Shown piece by piece: positions 1 to 12,300 of a stretch of DNA of 64,000 nt (positions are counted from its first letter, which is position 1; every line of letters begins with the position of its first letter). The stretch comes from Favolaschia claudopus (Eukaryota > Basidiomycota > Agaricomycetes > Agaricales > Mycenaceae): contig JAWWNJ010000020.1 of the NCBI GenBank assembly GCA_037176885.1, positions 1,054,001-1,118,000 on the forward strand, in the 5' to 3' direction. The notes beneath the pieces were generated by a model. The model was not told the DNA's origin, did not search any database, and saw only the letters and a list, made by a program, of their open reading frames with translations. Position numbers and translations under genes: made by a program.

Positions 1-546
1 ACTTGATTAATTCTCCGTAACCACAGACATAGTACATAAGCCTTAGAACAGGTTGGAAAACATAACAATTTAAACACTGATTAAGCATTTGAGAAATTCG
101 GTGCAAAACAACAGTGGGATTCGAACCAGGGAACAACACTGAGCAACGTGAGGAAGTGAGAACATGAATCCAAGTACACTAAAGAGGTCTGGAAAGCGTG
201 GAGAATGTACTGTATACAATGGGCGCAGGAGTCATTGTTCAAACAAAAAATTCCCAAGTCCCTTTTCTCTTGCTGTAAACCAACTGTAAACCTGCTTTTA
301 CATGTGAGTATTACTATATATAGCATTCAAGGCCTGTGTTTGCTCTGTGAAACGAATTTCAACTATCACCAGTGACAACTTGAACGGCGGCATGAACTCC
401 GAAATCTACAGCGGCGCCAACACCATGAAGTTCTAAACAATCTGGATAGACCGTTCCTCGCTATACAACGCTGGCGGCATCACTACCGACGACCTAAGCG
501 CCTCTGACGACCTTGCCTGGATCTTCAGCTTCCTGCTACCAACACG
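1..546. other. left edge, no gene recognised
   Basis: No gene is recognised. A coding-like plus-strand tract at about 378-550 reads as a protein-like string rich in Asn, Gly and Ser, but an in-frame stop at about 434 splits it and no start or splice context is evident. It may be a decayed exon. The short frames on either strand here have no recognisable domain. Confidence 0.3.
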
Positions 547-596
547 TTAGTCTCGTAAAGCCTTTATAAACTTTTTTGAAGACAGTCGTTCAAACG
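547..596 (+). repeat. 50-bp repeat, partner at 63830-63881
   Basis: The stretch starting TAGTCTCGTAA and ending with GTCGTTCAAACGT recurs in the same orientation at 63830-63881 with a few mismatches and a 2-base length difference. At the right-hand copy it abuts a LINE reverse-transcriptase fragment, so it may be part of a dispersed retroelement or a preferred target. The identity of the repeat is unknown. Confidence 0.6.
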
Positions 597-2855
597 TCCA
601 ACACGTATGGATTCCGCAAGTGCAGACACTTCAGGCAGATTTTGCGCCTAGGCGCTTGGCTCCCGATTCACACCGGTGCGTCGTTCTTCAGTAAATGACC
701 GGCTCTTTTTCATGCTGCTCAGTCGCACACTTTATAAGTACGTCTTCCTCGTCGCTTGCGTACGAGGCGATGGAAGTAAGTTTCCTCCTATTCTCTTACT
801 TTCTTTCGACCTAACAATCGTTCTCCCTGCACAAAGTCGAAAAATTCCAGACCCCCGCGCTGCTTGGTATCCCGCTCGATTCGGGGAAGCGATTCGGTCA
901 AGACGAATTTTATTTCTGGACGGCGTCGCGGAATGCATAATCATTGGTACAATCCATACACTACATCTAGTGCGCACCTCTTCTTTCCTCCATTTTTCTG
1001 TCGAAACGCTGATAGAGTATTTACTCAGCTTCAATCCCCATTCACCTTGCTCCCGTCTCCGCTCTTCGCGGCGCAGAGCAGCGCTCACCTTCAAGGATGT
1101 CGCTCTATCCTGGTTGCGCACCGTCACCTCCCGGAACGCTGCCTACCCGTTCTCGCCGCCGTCTATCTTCGTCTAACACGAAGATATTGGCATGCTGAAA
1201 GCTCACGAACCGTCGGTATCCCCCACCGGCGTTCGCCGCTGCGGATGTTTCCCAACCTCAGCGCCACGTTCTTGCGTCTCGCCCTTGACGCTACCATAGC
1301 GCCTCGCGTATCCTGGCCCCGAAAAGCCGCCGCCCCTGCTCTACCTTACCCTGCATCCGTGTCGGTACCCTCATCCGACACCGCGCACTATAGATGCTGT
1401 ATGAAGCAGCCCACCGCCGTCTTTCTTTCCGTACCGGAGGCTTCGTGCTACGGTGGCGCGCTGGGTCGGAGGGTAGGTGAGGCCGATGGAGGTTGGGAAG
1501 CAGCGAAGAGAGACGGAGACAGAGAACGCGAGGACGCAGCTCCGCGGATCCTCTATCTCGCTTCGACCTCCTCTCCGGCGTATTCTCTCGCGCGTCGCTT
1601 GCGAGACTTCTGTGCTCGTCGATTCTTGCGGGACGATGCCGCTGGGCTCTAGCAGGAGGTGGGAGGTGGAGAGTATGAAGGAAAGGTTGGAGGGTTTGAT
1701 GTGGGAGATGAGCGGGACCGAGTTCGGGTAGCTGCAGGCGGAGATGAAGCCTTAGAACGCGAAGGTGCAGCTCCGCGCATCCGTATCGATGTCACCACGC
1801 CCTTGGGGCGTCCGTCTTCCTTCGACTCGATCTCATGCACCCTCTCGCCCCACGCTTTACATCGCGACGTCCTATCTTCTCGTCCTCGTCTTTTTTTGCG
1901 AGGCGATGGTGATGGGATCCAGCGCAAGGTACGACCAGGAGGCGGCGGCTGGATGACCAAGCGGACAAGGAAAAGGTCGAGTGATCGTGACGAAGAGAGC
2001 GGAGAATGCGCGAGGCCGCGTATGAGACGAGACGTGGTCTGAATATCGGCGGATGGACTGCGCCATAGGCGAAGTGCTACGAGGCTTGGGGGTACGCTGC
2101 CCCTCTCTTCGGTCACGGAGGTAAAATACTGATTATTCTCTCGTCAGGTCGCCATTCATCCTCGCCGCGGTATCGATCGCTGCCGACTACGTCTCGTTTC
2201 AGCTTCATGGAGGCGGAACACCGCACGTACCTCCCCGTGCAGCCATCGCGCATTTTGTTTTCACCCCGTCCTCGAATCCACTGTGTACGCCTCCTCATTG
2301 TTTCACGCCTCGATCCCACTCCCACTTCATTATTTGCATGACTTTTGTTTGCTGCCCTCATCCCTGTAACGGCGCTGGGCAAAAGATTGCTGAATGGGCG
2401 GAGGAGTGAACTTCGAGGAGGCTGAGGCGCACAGCGCGGAGGGAAGGCAGAAAATCGGTAGCGGTGGTGGTCGCGGGCGACGGGAGTAGAGAACGGACGA
2501 GGCGGCAACGGAGATGAGACGTTGATGTGGAGATCGGAGAGGGCGGAACGACGGTGTAGGTGCATGCCCTCGAGGGGCTGCGTCGTGGAGTAGTAGCGCC
2601 TCTTTTCGACGGAGAAGAAGACGCTGATCCGCTATCCGCATCGACGAGTCCCCGTCTTGTACGCGTTTAGGGATAAGCCATGCCGCCGCATGTGTCAATG
2701 AACGAGAGCTGCGTCACAAATCGGTCACACTAACGCCCGCTGCCAGTGATTGCTGGTGCATTTTGAACGCCGCCCGCCTGGTACCGCGACGATGAGCGTC
2801 CGATTGAGCGGACGACGGTCGGTGGATGATCGGACGATGCGTAAACGGGAGCCTA
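597..2855. other. GC-rich region without recognised gene
   Basis: This GC-rich tract gives overlapping open frames on both strands, the longest being 864-1652 plus (262 codons). None shows a domain, a plausible composition or splice structure, and frames on both strands are equally long, as expected from GC-rich noncoding DNA. A short direct repeat (GACGCAGCTCCGCG-like) lies near 1534 and 1763. Confidence 0.4.
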
Positions 2856-2905
2856 ATATGGCAAATATCAGGCCACCTTTTACTCAGCCCTGATATTTGC
2901 CATAT
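2856..2905. repeat. 17-bp inverted repeat (stem-loop)
   Basis: ATATGGCAAATATCAGG at 2856-2872 is perfectly inverted at 2889-2905, with a 16-nt loop. It could be the end of a small transposon or a hairpin in a transcript. Nothing coding is attached. Confidence 0.7.
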
Positions 2906-5093
2906 CTTGCGCCCTAATTCCCAGCTTCTTATAGGTAATAATCAGGCACGAAAAAAGCTCTTTATTATGTGTGATAAGCAGGGAAAATCAGGCGCCCTGA
3001 TACCTGATGTAAGTTGCGCGGAAATGGGCCGCTTAAGTCGCACATTTTTATCGCAAAAATGATGAAGCCTGTTTTGCACCTAAGTTTGGGACTAATCGGG
3101 GGAACTTTCGGGGGGCCTTTTATCTTTGATATCAAAGTACTATAGAGTATTAGGAGCTTTTTTTGTACCCTAATATGTAAAATTAACAGATGGCTGGTTC
3201 GCGAAATAGACCTCTCAGATTCGACCTTGTTTTACTCTATGGACGTGACGAACCTATATGTCAGTGACCGGGGGCCTGACGACACCATATTTCGCATAAC
3301 GACTTTACGGCCTGATCTGAAGAGGCTGGCATGGGCAACGGGAAGAAAGAAGATGTGTGGCGACATACCGACTAAGCCGGTAGCGTATGTACTCTTGTTC
3401 TCCCGAGCAGGATTGGATGGGTTTCGGGGTGTTTGAGCTTTGAGTCGTTCTCTTGCGCATAATGGAATCGGCTTCGGAGTAGGAGATGGTGATACAGAAG
3501 TGGTAGGGATATTGAGATAAGAAATAGATGGAGAACGAGACGAAAGAGACGATGTAGAGGCAGCGGCTGAAGCATTGTAGGGCTGCCAACGGACCCTGGA
3601 GCGGGTTGCTGGTTGAGCCCTATGCGGGAGTGTGTGAATTGAGTGCATATGGGCGTATCGGGATTTGGGATAGATAGCTGGAAAGAGATTAAAAGGCGGG
3701 TAGGGTAATAAGTAGGACTTCAGATAGAGTTAGGTCGCGCATCGATATGGGTGGTGGAAATGAGAAAAAACGAGGAACTGGAGGACAATGGCAGCAAGAT
3801 GATTTGTTGATTTGGATTGGGAAACGGTTGGGGGATTGTGAAGCGCATTGTGGCTGTTTAGGGCAGCTTCGGACGACTCAAGTCAACACGACTCGAGTAC
3901 GGTCCGATTGCAGGGAGTCCTCGTGTATCTACTCGTACAAAAGCCAGAAAAAAAGATTTTGGGGTTTGAGCAAGTAGGGGTGCTATGAGAGTTACTTATG
4001 TACTCGAGCTGGAGAGATGTGCATAGTGTCACGTGTCCTATACAGGATCAGGACACGTGAAACATAACGTGACTTTGACGCGAAACCACGGGACCATGTC
4101 GAGATGTAAAGCTGCTTGAAAGCTGCGACCAAGGAAAAATCGGTCATTCCGAGGCTTATCTGGGTGCCGAAAACGCGTTTTCCCGGCCGAGGGATTTCCC
4201 CTTGGAGAAGGCAACACAATGAACCACCGTGTGAATCTTGACCGTTTTGCCATCACCCTCGGAATGGAGAAGTTCCCTCAACGTTTCCCGTGGCCTAGCG
4301 TCTGTCTGTTTAATCGGATCACCAACAATTGGCGCTTATTTAGACTCGCGATTCAACGAGGTAGAATTTGGGGAATCAAAAATGGGTCTTGATGGGTAAG
4401 AGTAGAGCTAGAACACAATCCAAGTAGTGGATAGAGGAGGGGAGGAAGGGAAAGGAGGTCGAAGCCCAGGTGTAAGGAGTACACAACAGGGCGGGGTAGG
4501 GCGGTACGAAGGTAAGAGAGCAGTCCTTTTATTATGTCACAATCAAAGCCTCGCGTCCACTGATCGGTAAGATGACCGGGGATTGTATTAGCTTCGAGAA
4601 ATGAACTGAATAAAAGGACTAAAGTACAAAGAGAATATACTACGCTATTTATACTGCCACAGACCGTGTGAACAATCAATCACAGTCATCGCACCCATAC
4701 AGCCTTTTCAATGTATAAGAAGGAAACCATATGGAGAATGACTCATCATCACAAGAACTGTGATGATTCAATGATAATCAATGCTTCTCAATACCGATCA
4801 TCACGAGATCTCGCGAGCGAACTTGAGTAAGCAGTGTTTAGATACGACGGTTGTTCCCTATGTTTGATTCAATATCACGTCTTTTCTTCACTCTTCTATC
4901 GCGTGCTCTGAGCTACTTTGAACACTTTGAGAACTCTGAGTGCTATGACTCTTGACGACTATAGCTACTTTGATCTACTTTGACTGACTATGGGTTACTA
5001 TGGATTTGCGACCACGGGTGTACGTTTCTTTCAAAGAAGACCCTCCACTTTGACTACTTTGACGTCTCTGGGGTACTCTGGGTGTCTATGCCC
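2906..5093. other. intergenic, no gene recognised
   Basis: Only short frames without recognisable domains are present. From about 4905 to 5090 the sequence is a degenerate low-complexity tract built on CTACTTTGA and CTCTGGG units, which runs up to the transposon that starts at 5101. Confidence 0.4.
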
Positions 5094-5100
5094 AGTGAAA

Positions 5101-6540
5101 ACACCGTCTTAGCCGGCATCGGCGTGTATCGGCATGCCTTGGGGAGCCTAACCTCACATTCTCGATGCATCTCAATACCTGCCGATGCCACAGACAGCAA
5201 AAATGGGTTTTTTGACGATTCTGCATCGAGCTATATCGAACGATATAAGAGTGTCAAAAATGTTTTTATTTTGCTATATATATATACATTTGGGTTCTAC
5301 TGCGCGCTACCGCTCCCGCGACCGGCACCTGCAACCCCGTCAATTGCTTCTGCCCTCACCCCGCCTCGCGCCCTCTATGCCAACCCTGCTTCTGCCAGTG
5401 CTCCGCTGTCCTCCCCATTTCCACCGAACGCTGCTACAGATGTCTTAAGTTACAGATTGCTCCGAACAGGATAGCAGTGGAACGTACCAGGTAACGAGGT
5501 TGTGCACGAAGGGGTGTTGTCCGAGAGTACGAGGCGTAGCTAGATACATGTGTAATAAGTATATATAGCCAGAACATATACAGTATGACTTACCGTTGAC
5601 TTGAGTCATATCGTTTGCAAAAAACCTAACGGAACAGTTAGAATGTACGACAAGCCGGAGAGAGGTGCAGGTACCTTAATGATATTCCTGGCTTTGTCGA
5701 AAGCTTCGTGAAGCGAGAAGGGCGTCCTACAGCCTGAGAGCGACAAGATCAATACTGAGACTTGGAAGAAACACAAGATACGACAAACCTGTGCGACTTG
5801 GCGCAACTACCTTCATGTATACGGACTCACTTGAGAGAATGCACGCGAGAATCGACCCATACCTCCGTTAACATCGATTTAGGTGCCCTGAGTTCCGCCA
5901 CCGACATAACCCGCTACCCCGACTTCGATGACTTGCACGGAGCTGCGCTAGGATTTGCAGACATCAAATGAGCCACGGAAAGAGAGAGAATGGAAAACGC
6001 GTCGGAGAGATGATCACGGAGAGCGACGAGTACCTCGACGTTGTGCCGAGTCCACACGAGTCGGTCAGTTTTCGAAGGACAGGATTTCAGTTGAACGCAG
6101 CGATGGGAGTAGAAACAATATGCCAGATCCCCAGAAGGCGGGCAAAACCCGCATAGACGAACAGGTGAGATGACGATGACCGACGACTTCAGCAAACCAG
6201 CGTCAGAGTACTAGAAGGCGTTGTTATCGACAATAGCGTTATCAGGAGGAGGTGAATGGAGGTGATTTGGGGTAGAATGGAGGCGACTTGGGGGAGAGAC
6301 TGTGGTTCCAGGGTAGTTGCGTCGACGTACCAGCAGTGGTGGTAGGAGAGAAAGAAGGTACTTGTCGTTTTTCAGAAATCCCTCTGACTCATGCTCGGTT
6401 CCGAGAGCACGCGCATGATATTGGTGATGTCAGACTCATTACCCGACTTTGGACACTTTCAGACGTTTTCAAGGGCAGCCGAGAAATTCTGAGGGTAGCC
6501 TATACGAGCCGATACCGGCTAAGACGGTGTTTTCACTGGG
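5101..6540. mobile_element. TIR DNA transposon, 1.44 kb, non-autonomous
   Basis: The left end begins CCCAGTGAAAACACCGTCTT and the right end is its inverse; the inverted repeat continues with mismatches for about 45 bp. The flanks carry GTCTATG at 5094-5100 and 6541-6547, a 7-bp target duplication, or 8 bp if one mismatch is allowed. A CAGTG-type end with about 8 bp duplicated would fit the hAT superfamily. Internal frames (for example 5914-6195 minus) are short and unrecognised, so no transposase can be shown. Confidence 0.6.
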
Positions 6541-6547
6541 GTCTATG

Positions 6548-6970
6548 GGGTACTCTGGCGCAAATTCAGTTTTTCCTGATGAAGTTTGCGACGAATGACT
6601 TTGCTTTCTGCTTCAAGACTGCTTGATTGAATTTGTGCCTTGCACTTTTGCCTTTACCGCGCGCCACCCTGTTCATTTGTTTCGAATTTCGGTGCGTCAG
6701 CTCCGTCGAGGGACCTTCGCAGCTGTGAAGGCTGCCGGCTACGCTTCCATTCGTTTTCAGGGCCGCCAAAGCAAAAAGGTGTGTGGTGGAAGCTTCACAG
6801 TGGAATAGAAGACTCGTCCTGTATAGTACGAATACTACGAGAATACATAGAGTGCTTGCTTGTTCTGGAGTAACTGGCCTTCAAAAGTTCGAAGGACTGA
6901 CGAGAAACAATATGTGACACCAAATCACGAAGTAATGTAACGTGCGAAACCTACTTGAAACGTGCGAAAC
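6548..6970. other. no gene recognised
   Basis: Short frames on both strands overlap each other and show no domain. A direct repeat of the phrase 'cgtgcgaaac' occurs just before the MITE at 6973. Confidence 0.4.
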
Positions 6971-6972
6971 TA

Positions 6973-7411
6973 CAGTAGAGTCTTTCATATGGAATATCGT
7001 CATGTAGAATAACCGCAATATGGAATAGTTTTCGGGCCCCCCGGGCTCGGGAGAAGGTAATATTCCACTCTCCGCAGTCCGGAATATGGAATACAGTTTT
7101 GGAGGCTTTTTTGGTGGATATTCCATTGTACGGGCGGCGGGAAAGGTCCGGGAACTATTTTTTCCCAGTGGTTTGTGACCATAATGGGTGTAAATTGTGC
7201 CTTGTAACAGGCCATTGCCATGAAGCCCTTGATCTGGGACTTGGAGTATGAAATAGCGGAGGATCCAGCCCCTGTCCCCTGGTAAGCGACGAAATTTTGT
7301 CGAAAAAGAAATTCATTTTTAAAATCATTTTTAAATTGATTTTGGAATAACCGCAATATGAAATAGCCTCTTGGCCTCTCCCGACTGTATTCCATATGAC
7401 AGATTCTACTG
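6973..7411. mobile_element. Tc1/mariner-type MITE, 439 bp
   Basis: The ends are inverted, CAGTAGAGTCTTTCATATGG on the left and CAGTAGAATCTGTCATATGG read inward on the right. They are flanked by TA at 6971-6972 and 7412-7413. Inside each end there is a copy of AATAACCGCAATATGRAATA (near 7005 and 7344), a subterminal repeat in direct orientation. TA duplication plus CAG termini point to the Tc1/mariner/pogo group. No transposase is present. Confidence 0.85.
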
Positions 7412-7413
7412 TA

Positions 7414-8225
7414 CCACCTGCAAATGGGTCGTAGCTCAGTTTCTGAACAGTTCAAGAGCTCCAGGAAGCTTTTGAGTACTAGGCATGAGAGAATTTCTAG
7501 ACCCCCCCACCCGCGGTCCGAAATTTTAATCCCGAGTCCCCCTTGGTGCTGCATGTTGCTGTTGAGCAGTATTCGGAGGGTGCAGACCTATTTTATAGTG
7601 TATTTTGCTTGAAAGGAAAGAGATGAATTTAACCCCTATGTTTCAGCAGAAGACACTGAAAGAGAGAGAACGATGGGCAAAAAACAATTCGATTTCTCAG
7701 CTCCACAACCGAAATTTGGTTGGCCGTTTACTGAAACAAAAATTCATTTTTCAGCGGTTGCCAAAGTGCTCTAATACACCGTATTATACGGTATGATACA
7801 TTCCTAACCTCGAGCCCTCCAAACTCGATGTATTTAATGTAAGTATGAATTTACACTTTTACAGGTTCGTTTGGCTGCATTTTTTGGCCCTCCAAGTCCG
7901 ATATTTGGAGGCATCGACAACATCTACCCAAATCTCCAAGTGAATTTGCTACTCATGAGCGCCACCACTGAGGTATCCAGGCTATGTCACGGTGGGTCGA
8001 AGTTGAGGATTTCTAAATACTTAAAATACATTAAATACAGCGAAAAATACAGGTATAATACGTATAATACCGGAAAATTTCGGGCGTGCGGCGCCGGTAT
8101 TAAATGTAAAATACAGGCCTGTATTTCAATACACGGAGGCCGCTGCGCGGCCGTGTATCATACGAAGCCAAAATCATTTCATACCCAGCCCTAGTAGTTC
8201 GTCACTTTTAGCCAACTAACCTTTC
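7414..8225. other. no gene; possible transposon end near 8196
   Basis: AT-rich sequence with a strong GC hairpin near 8128-8155. The stretch at 8179-8196 read on the minus strand is CTAGGGCTGGGTATGAAA, which resembles a hAT-type terminus, but no matching left end was found. Overlapping frames are unrecognised. Confidence 0.35.
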
Positions 8226-8460
8226 TGTGTCATAAAGAGACGCTTCAAGGTCCAGAGAGTTAAAGTAAGAGCAAAGTAATAAGATCTCAGTCGGGGACAC
8301 GATGGGTGTAAACGACTAAATTCAGTTATTACTATACCTAAAGTAAGAGCAAAGTAATAAGATCTAAAGACGTCAGTAAATCGTGTTAGGTAGTAAGAAG
8401 TAGTGAAGAATTCACCTCAGTCGGGGACGCGATGGGTGTAAACGACTGAGGTGCAGTGTA
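8226..8460. repeat. LTR-like relic with paired stem-loops
   Basis: Two similar modules lie here. Each has CTCAGTCG, about 20 nt of loop, then CGACT. The second, at 8414-8452, closes perfectly as ACCTCAGTCG / CGACTGAGGT. The same arrangement, with different loop sequence, lies inside the copia 3' LTR at 48101-48268. It is therefore best read as a decayed LTR relic of a related element; its ends were not found. Confidence 0.55.
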
Positions 8461-9378
8461 TCGGAGCGAGGGGATTCTATAGTAGCTTGTGTTTCTATGT
8501 AAAACGTTGGCCCTAAGTGGCCTCTGGGTGACGGTATAGATGTGTGACAAATGTCACTGTGACTGCTGACATAAGGGTACGGGCTTCCCACGCACTGGGA
8601 TTGCCCTGCCACAGTTGGGAGGCATGCTGTTTACCGTGTTTGAAATTGCTTTGGCAAGTGTATCCACAAATAACAAGCTTCCCCCCTCCCAGCCATCTGC
8701 AGGTCAAATTTGTCATAATAACCCCTTCACTAGCCCTCTGGAATGCCGCACTCCTCTTCCAATAAGCGTTGCGCTGTTTGTGGACGCTTCACATCACTGT
8801 GGTGCAGTGGTTGCAAAAAGGTGTGGTTTTGCTCCCCGAAGCATATGCGTATGGTGCGGTGTTGTTCAAGGGTTCATGCGCTATCGTGCCCTCAAATTGA
8901 ATGATTGTAGAAATGGCCAGAACATTGGGCCCATTGTATACTAGCCGCCGCTCATTCGGAACCCACTGGCAAGACCGGGTGGGCTGAGCAGCCTGAGCAG
9001 CCGCAAAACAAAGGTCGATGAACGTGCGCAGCGTAAACACGCCTTTGCATATAACGCATCGGTAATTCAGGTACGTATCAGAGTGAATACCTGTCTATGC
9101 CCTCCGCCTTGCTTTCATTGACCAAATATTCTGTTCGATGCTCACACAGATGCAGAAAAATAGGATTTTAGAAGAAAAAAAACTACATACTAAACCTATG
9201 TCACCACAGTTAATATCCTGGCATCACTGTCGAGATTCCACCGAAACATTGTGTCATACTTGCTCCAAATTACGATGCTAAGTAATATCGGGTCATGAGT
9301 GGAATCTGAGTATTTGCCATCACCTTTAGAATCCCTCTAGTTGGCGATTAATATTTTGGTAGGTCGCGGAGGGAAGAT
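8461..9378. other. 3' flank of NLR gene, no gene recognised
   Basis: Short overlapping frames without domains. This is the downstream flank of the minus-strand NLR gene. No polyadenylation signal could be assigned with confidence. Confidence 0.4.
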
Positions 9379-12300
9379 TTACCAATTCGGAGGAGTAAAA
9401 CATTTCATCCACTCACTGCCATGGACAAATTGGCTCCAGTCCAGATGACAAACACGTGAACCAATGACACAGCTGTTCCATGGCAGACAGGTTTGATCAC
9501 GAAGCCAAGGGGGAACCCAAAGAATCATGTCTGAGGCCGAGTTCCTAATCCAACCATCCAAAAAACGTGGATGGGGTCCCCAAGTGATGTTTGGAAGCAG
9601 ACTAAGAAATCCTAAATAAGTAAGGTGATCCCAAATGCTGCAGCAAATCAACAAACAATGCATTCCCTTCGGGCCCAGTGAGAATCTGTCAAGGTCAAGA
9701 TTGGGTTCCGCGAGAAGCATGAAAGTACTTACCTCAGGCTTCCACATACGCACCGTGCAATCGGACGAGCCAGAGACCACGCGGGTGCTATCATGTGAGA
9801 AGGCTACCGATGTAATGTAGTTGTTATGCCCTTCAAATGGACCAGCAACGGTGACGCCAGTCTGGCTGTCCCAGATTCGCAGGGTGCAATCGTCTGCACC
9901 AGAGACAACCTGTGTGCTGTCATGGGAGAAGGCTACGGAGGAAATCGCGACTCGGTGTCCTTCAAACGGTCCAGAAACAACAGCGCCAGTGTGGGCGTCC
10001 CAGATTCGTACGGTGCAGTCGCCTGAGCCGGAGACAACGCGGGTACTGTCATGTGAGAAGGCGACGGAGGAAACCCATTCGCTGTGCCCTCCAAATGGTC
10101 CAGCAACCAAGGTGCCAGTCTGGGCATCCCAGATGCGCACCGTGGAATCATATGAGCCGGAGACCACATGAGTGCTGTCATGGGAGAACGCGACGGAGGT
10201 GATTGCGTCGCTGTGACCTTCAAACGGTCCAGTAACGACGGCGCCGGTCTGAGCGTCCCGGATGCGGACGGTGCAATCGCCTGAGCCAGAGACAACGCGG
10301 GTGCTGTCGTGGGAGAAGGCGACGGATGATATCCAGTCAGTATGTCCACCAAATGGTCCCGCCTGGACGGCGCCAGTCTTGGCGTCCCATATCCGCACTG
10401 TGCAATCGCGCGAGCCAGAGACAAGACGGGTGCTGTCGGGCGAGAAGGCCACCGAGTTAACACGGCCGTTGTGTCCTTTGAACGGTCCGGCAACGGCGGC
10501 GCCGGTCTGAGCGTCCCAGATGCGCACCGTGCAATCGCCGGAGCCGGAGGCGATGCGGGTGCTGTCATGCGAGAAGGCCACGGTGAAAATGCAGTCACTG
10601 CGCCCATTTGGCGGTGAAGCAGAGCGAATCGAGCCGGTCCGTGACAACCCAGTGTGGGAGTCCCAGATCCGAACCGTGCAGTCCTCCGAGCCGGAAACAA
10701 CGCGGCTACTGTCATGTGAAAACGCGACGGAGGTGATTGGTTTACTGTGGCCTTCCAGGGGTTCCGCGAGGGCGACGCCGGTCTGCGCGTCCCAGAGGCG
10801 CACGGTGCAGTCGCCCGACCCGGAGACAAGACGGGTGCTGTCATGCGAGAAGGCCACCGAGTAGACACAGTCGCTGTGTCCTTCAAATGGTCCAGCAACG
10901 GCGGCGCCAGTCTGAGCGTCCCAGACTCGCACGGTGCAATCGCCTGAGCCGGAGACAACGCGTGTGCTGTCATGTGAGAAGGCAACAGAGGAGATCCAAT
11001 TTCCATGCGCTTCCACTTTACCAACAACGACTGCGCCGGTCTGGGTGTCCCAGATGCGCACCGTGCAATCACCAGAGCCAGAGACAATGTGGGTGCTGTC
11101 ATGCGAGAAGGCGACAGAGGAGATCCAGTCACTGTGTCCTTCAAATGGTCCAGCAACAGTGGCGCCGGTTTGGGCGTCCCAGATGCGCACGGTGCAATCG
11201 CCTGAGCCAGAGACAACGCGGGTGCTGTCATGGGAGAAGGCAACCGCAGATATTCGATCTCGGTGCCCTTCAAAGGGTCCAGCGGTAATGGCGCCATTCT
11301 GCGAGTTCCAGATCCGAATTGTGCAGTCCTCCGAGCCGGAAACAACACGGCTACTGTCATGGGAGAACGCGACCGAGTTGATTGGTTGGGTGTGACCTTC
11401 CAGCGGTCCAACATCGACCGCACCGGTCTGGGCGTCCCAGATGCGCACGGTGCAATCGCCCGACCCGGAGACGATGCGGGCGCTGTCATGGGAGAAGGCA
11501 ACTGAGGTGACAATGCCTCCCTGGCCAGGCAGAGCCTTGAGAAGGCTTGACCAGCTACCTGCAAAAGGAGCCTCATAGTGCATTGTATGCCTAGAATTCC
11601 CTCCATAGCGCTGACGAATCAATGACCTTTGCGGAGCCATTGGCAAGGCGGAAAGATAAAGATGTGGCATACTCTGTGCTATTGGAACGGCAAATCCTGC
11701 AATGAACTTGGTACCATCATCCAGGAATGCCGCGAGACGATCGTCCTTTCCCTACTCCCCTCAGTTGTAGAGCTGAGTTCGAGGCAGAAGGATACTCACC
11801 TGTACATACCTCTGTGCGGTTTCCAGTGCTTCGTGAGCCCCATTGACGTGCCCAAGTAAGCTGAGGACCTCCAGCCAATACAAGAAATGATGCAAAGCAA
11901 ATTTGGTCAGCCCATCAAGCAATGCAGGTGAGCTGGCAGCAGCACGCAGATGATGAGCCCAATAGCAAGCAACATATTTCAGGCCGTCAGGGATGTGTTG
12001 ACGTACACGACCTGCAAGATCAGATACGTCTGAATTTAGAAGGTGGGATGTTTCAATGTTGCAGATATTGAATTGCAGCTTGCTAGACAGAACCCGGAAG
12101 CATCTGATACTGAGGAATTGGCTCTGAAGATTGATGTCAATGAACCATTGTTCAGTCCCCGAACGCTTGGGATCCATGAGGTAATCGCTGAATGAGGCAT
12201 GCAAGGTGCAAACTGGGGTACCAGAACCCCATTGCAGTACACAGGCAAGGGATTGAAGAACTTCGGCCACTTTGAGTTCCTCCTGCTCGAACCCTAGGAT

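Noticed and set aside
864..1652. 262-codon plus-strand open frame
   Set aside because: GC-rich, overlaps equally long frames on both strands, no domain or splice signal; looks like chance open frame.
9821..11395. several plus-strand and alternative-frame ORFs of 60-180 codons and a 557-codon minus-strand frame
   Set aside because: They lie opposite or out of frame with the WD40 repeats and repeat with the same 129-bp period; shadows of the real gene.
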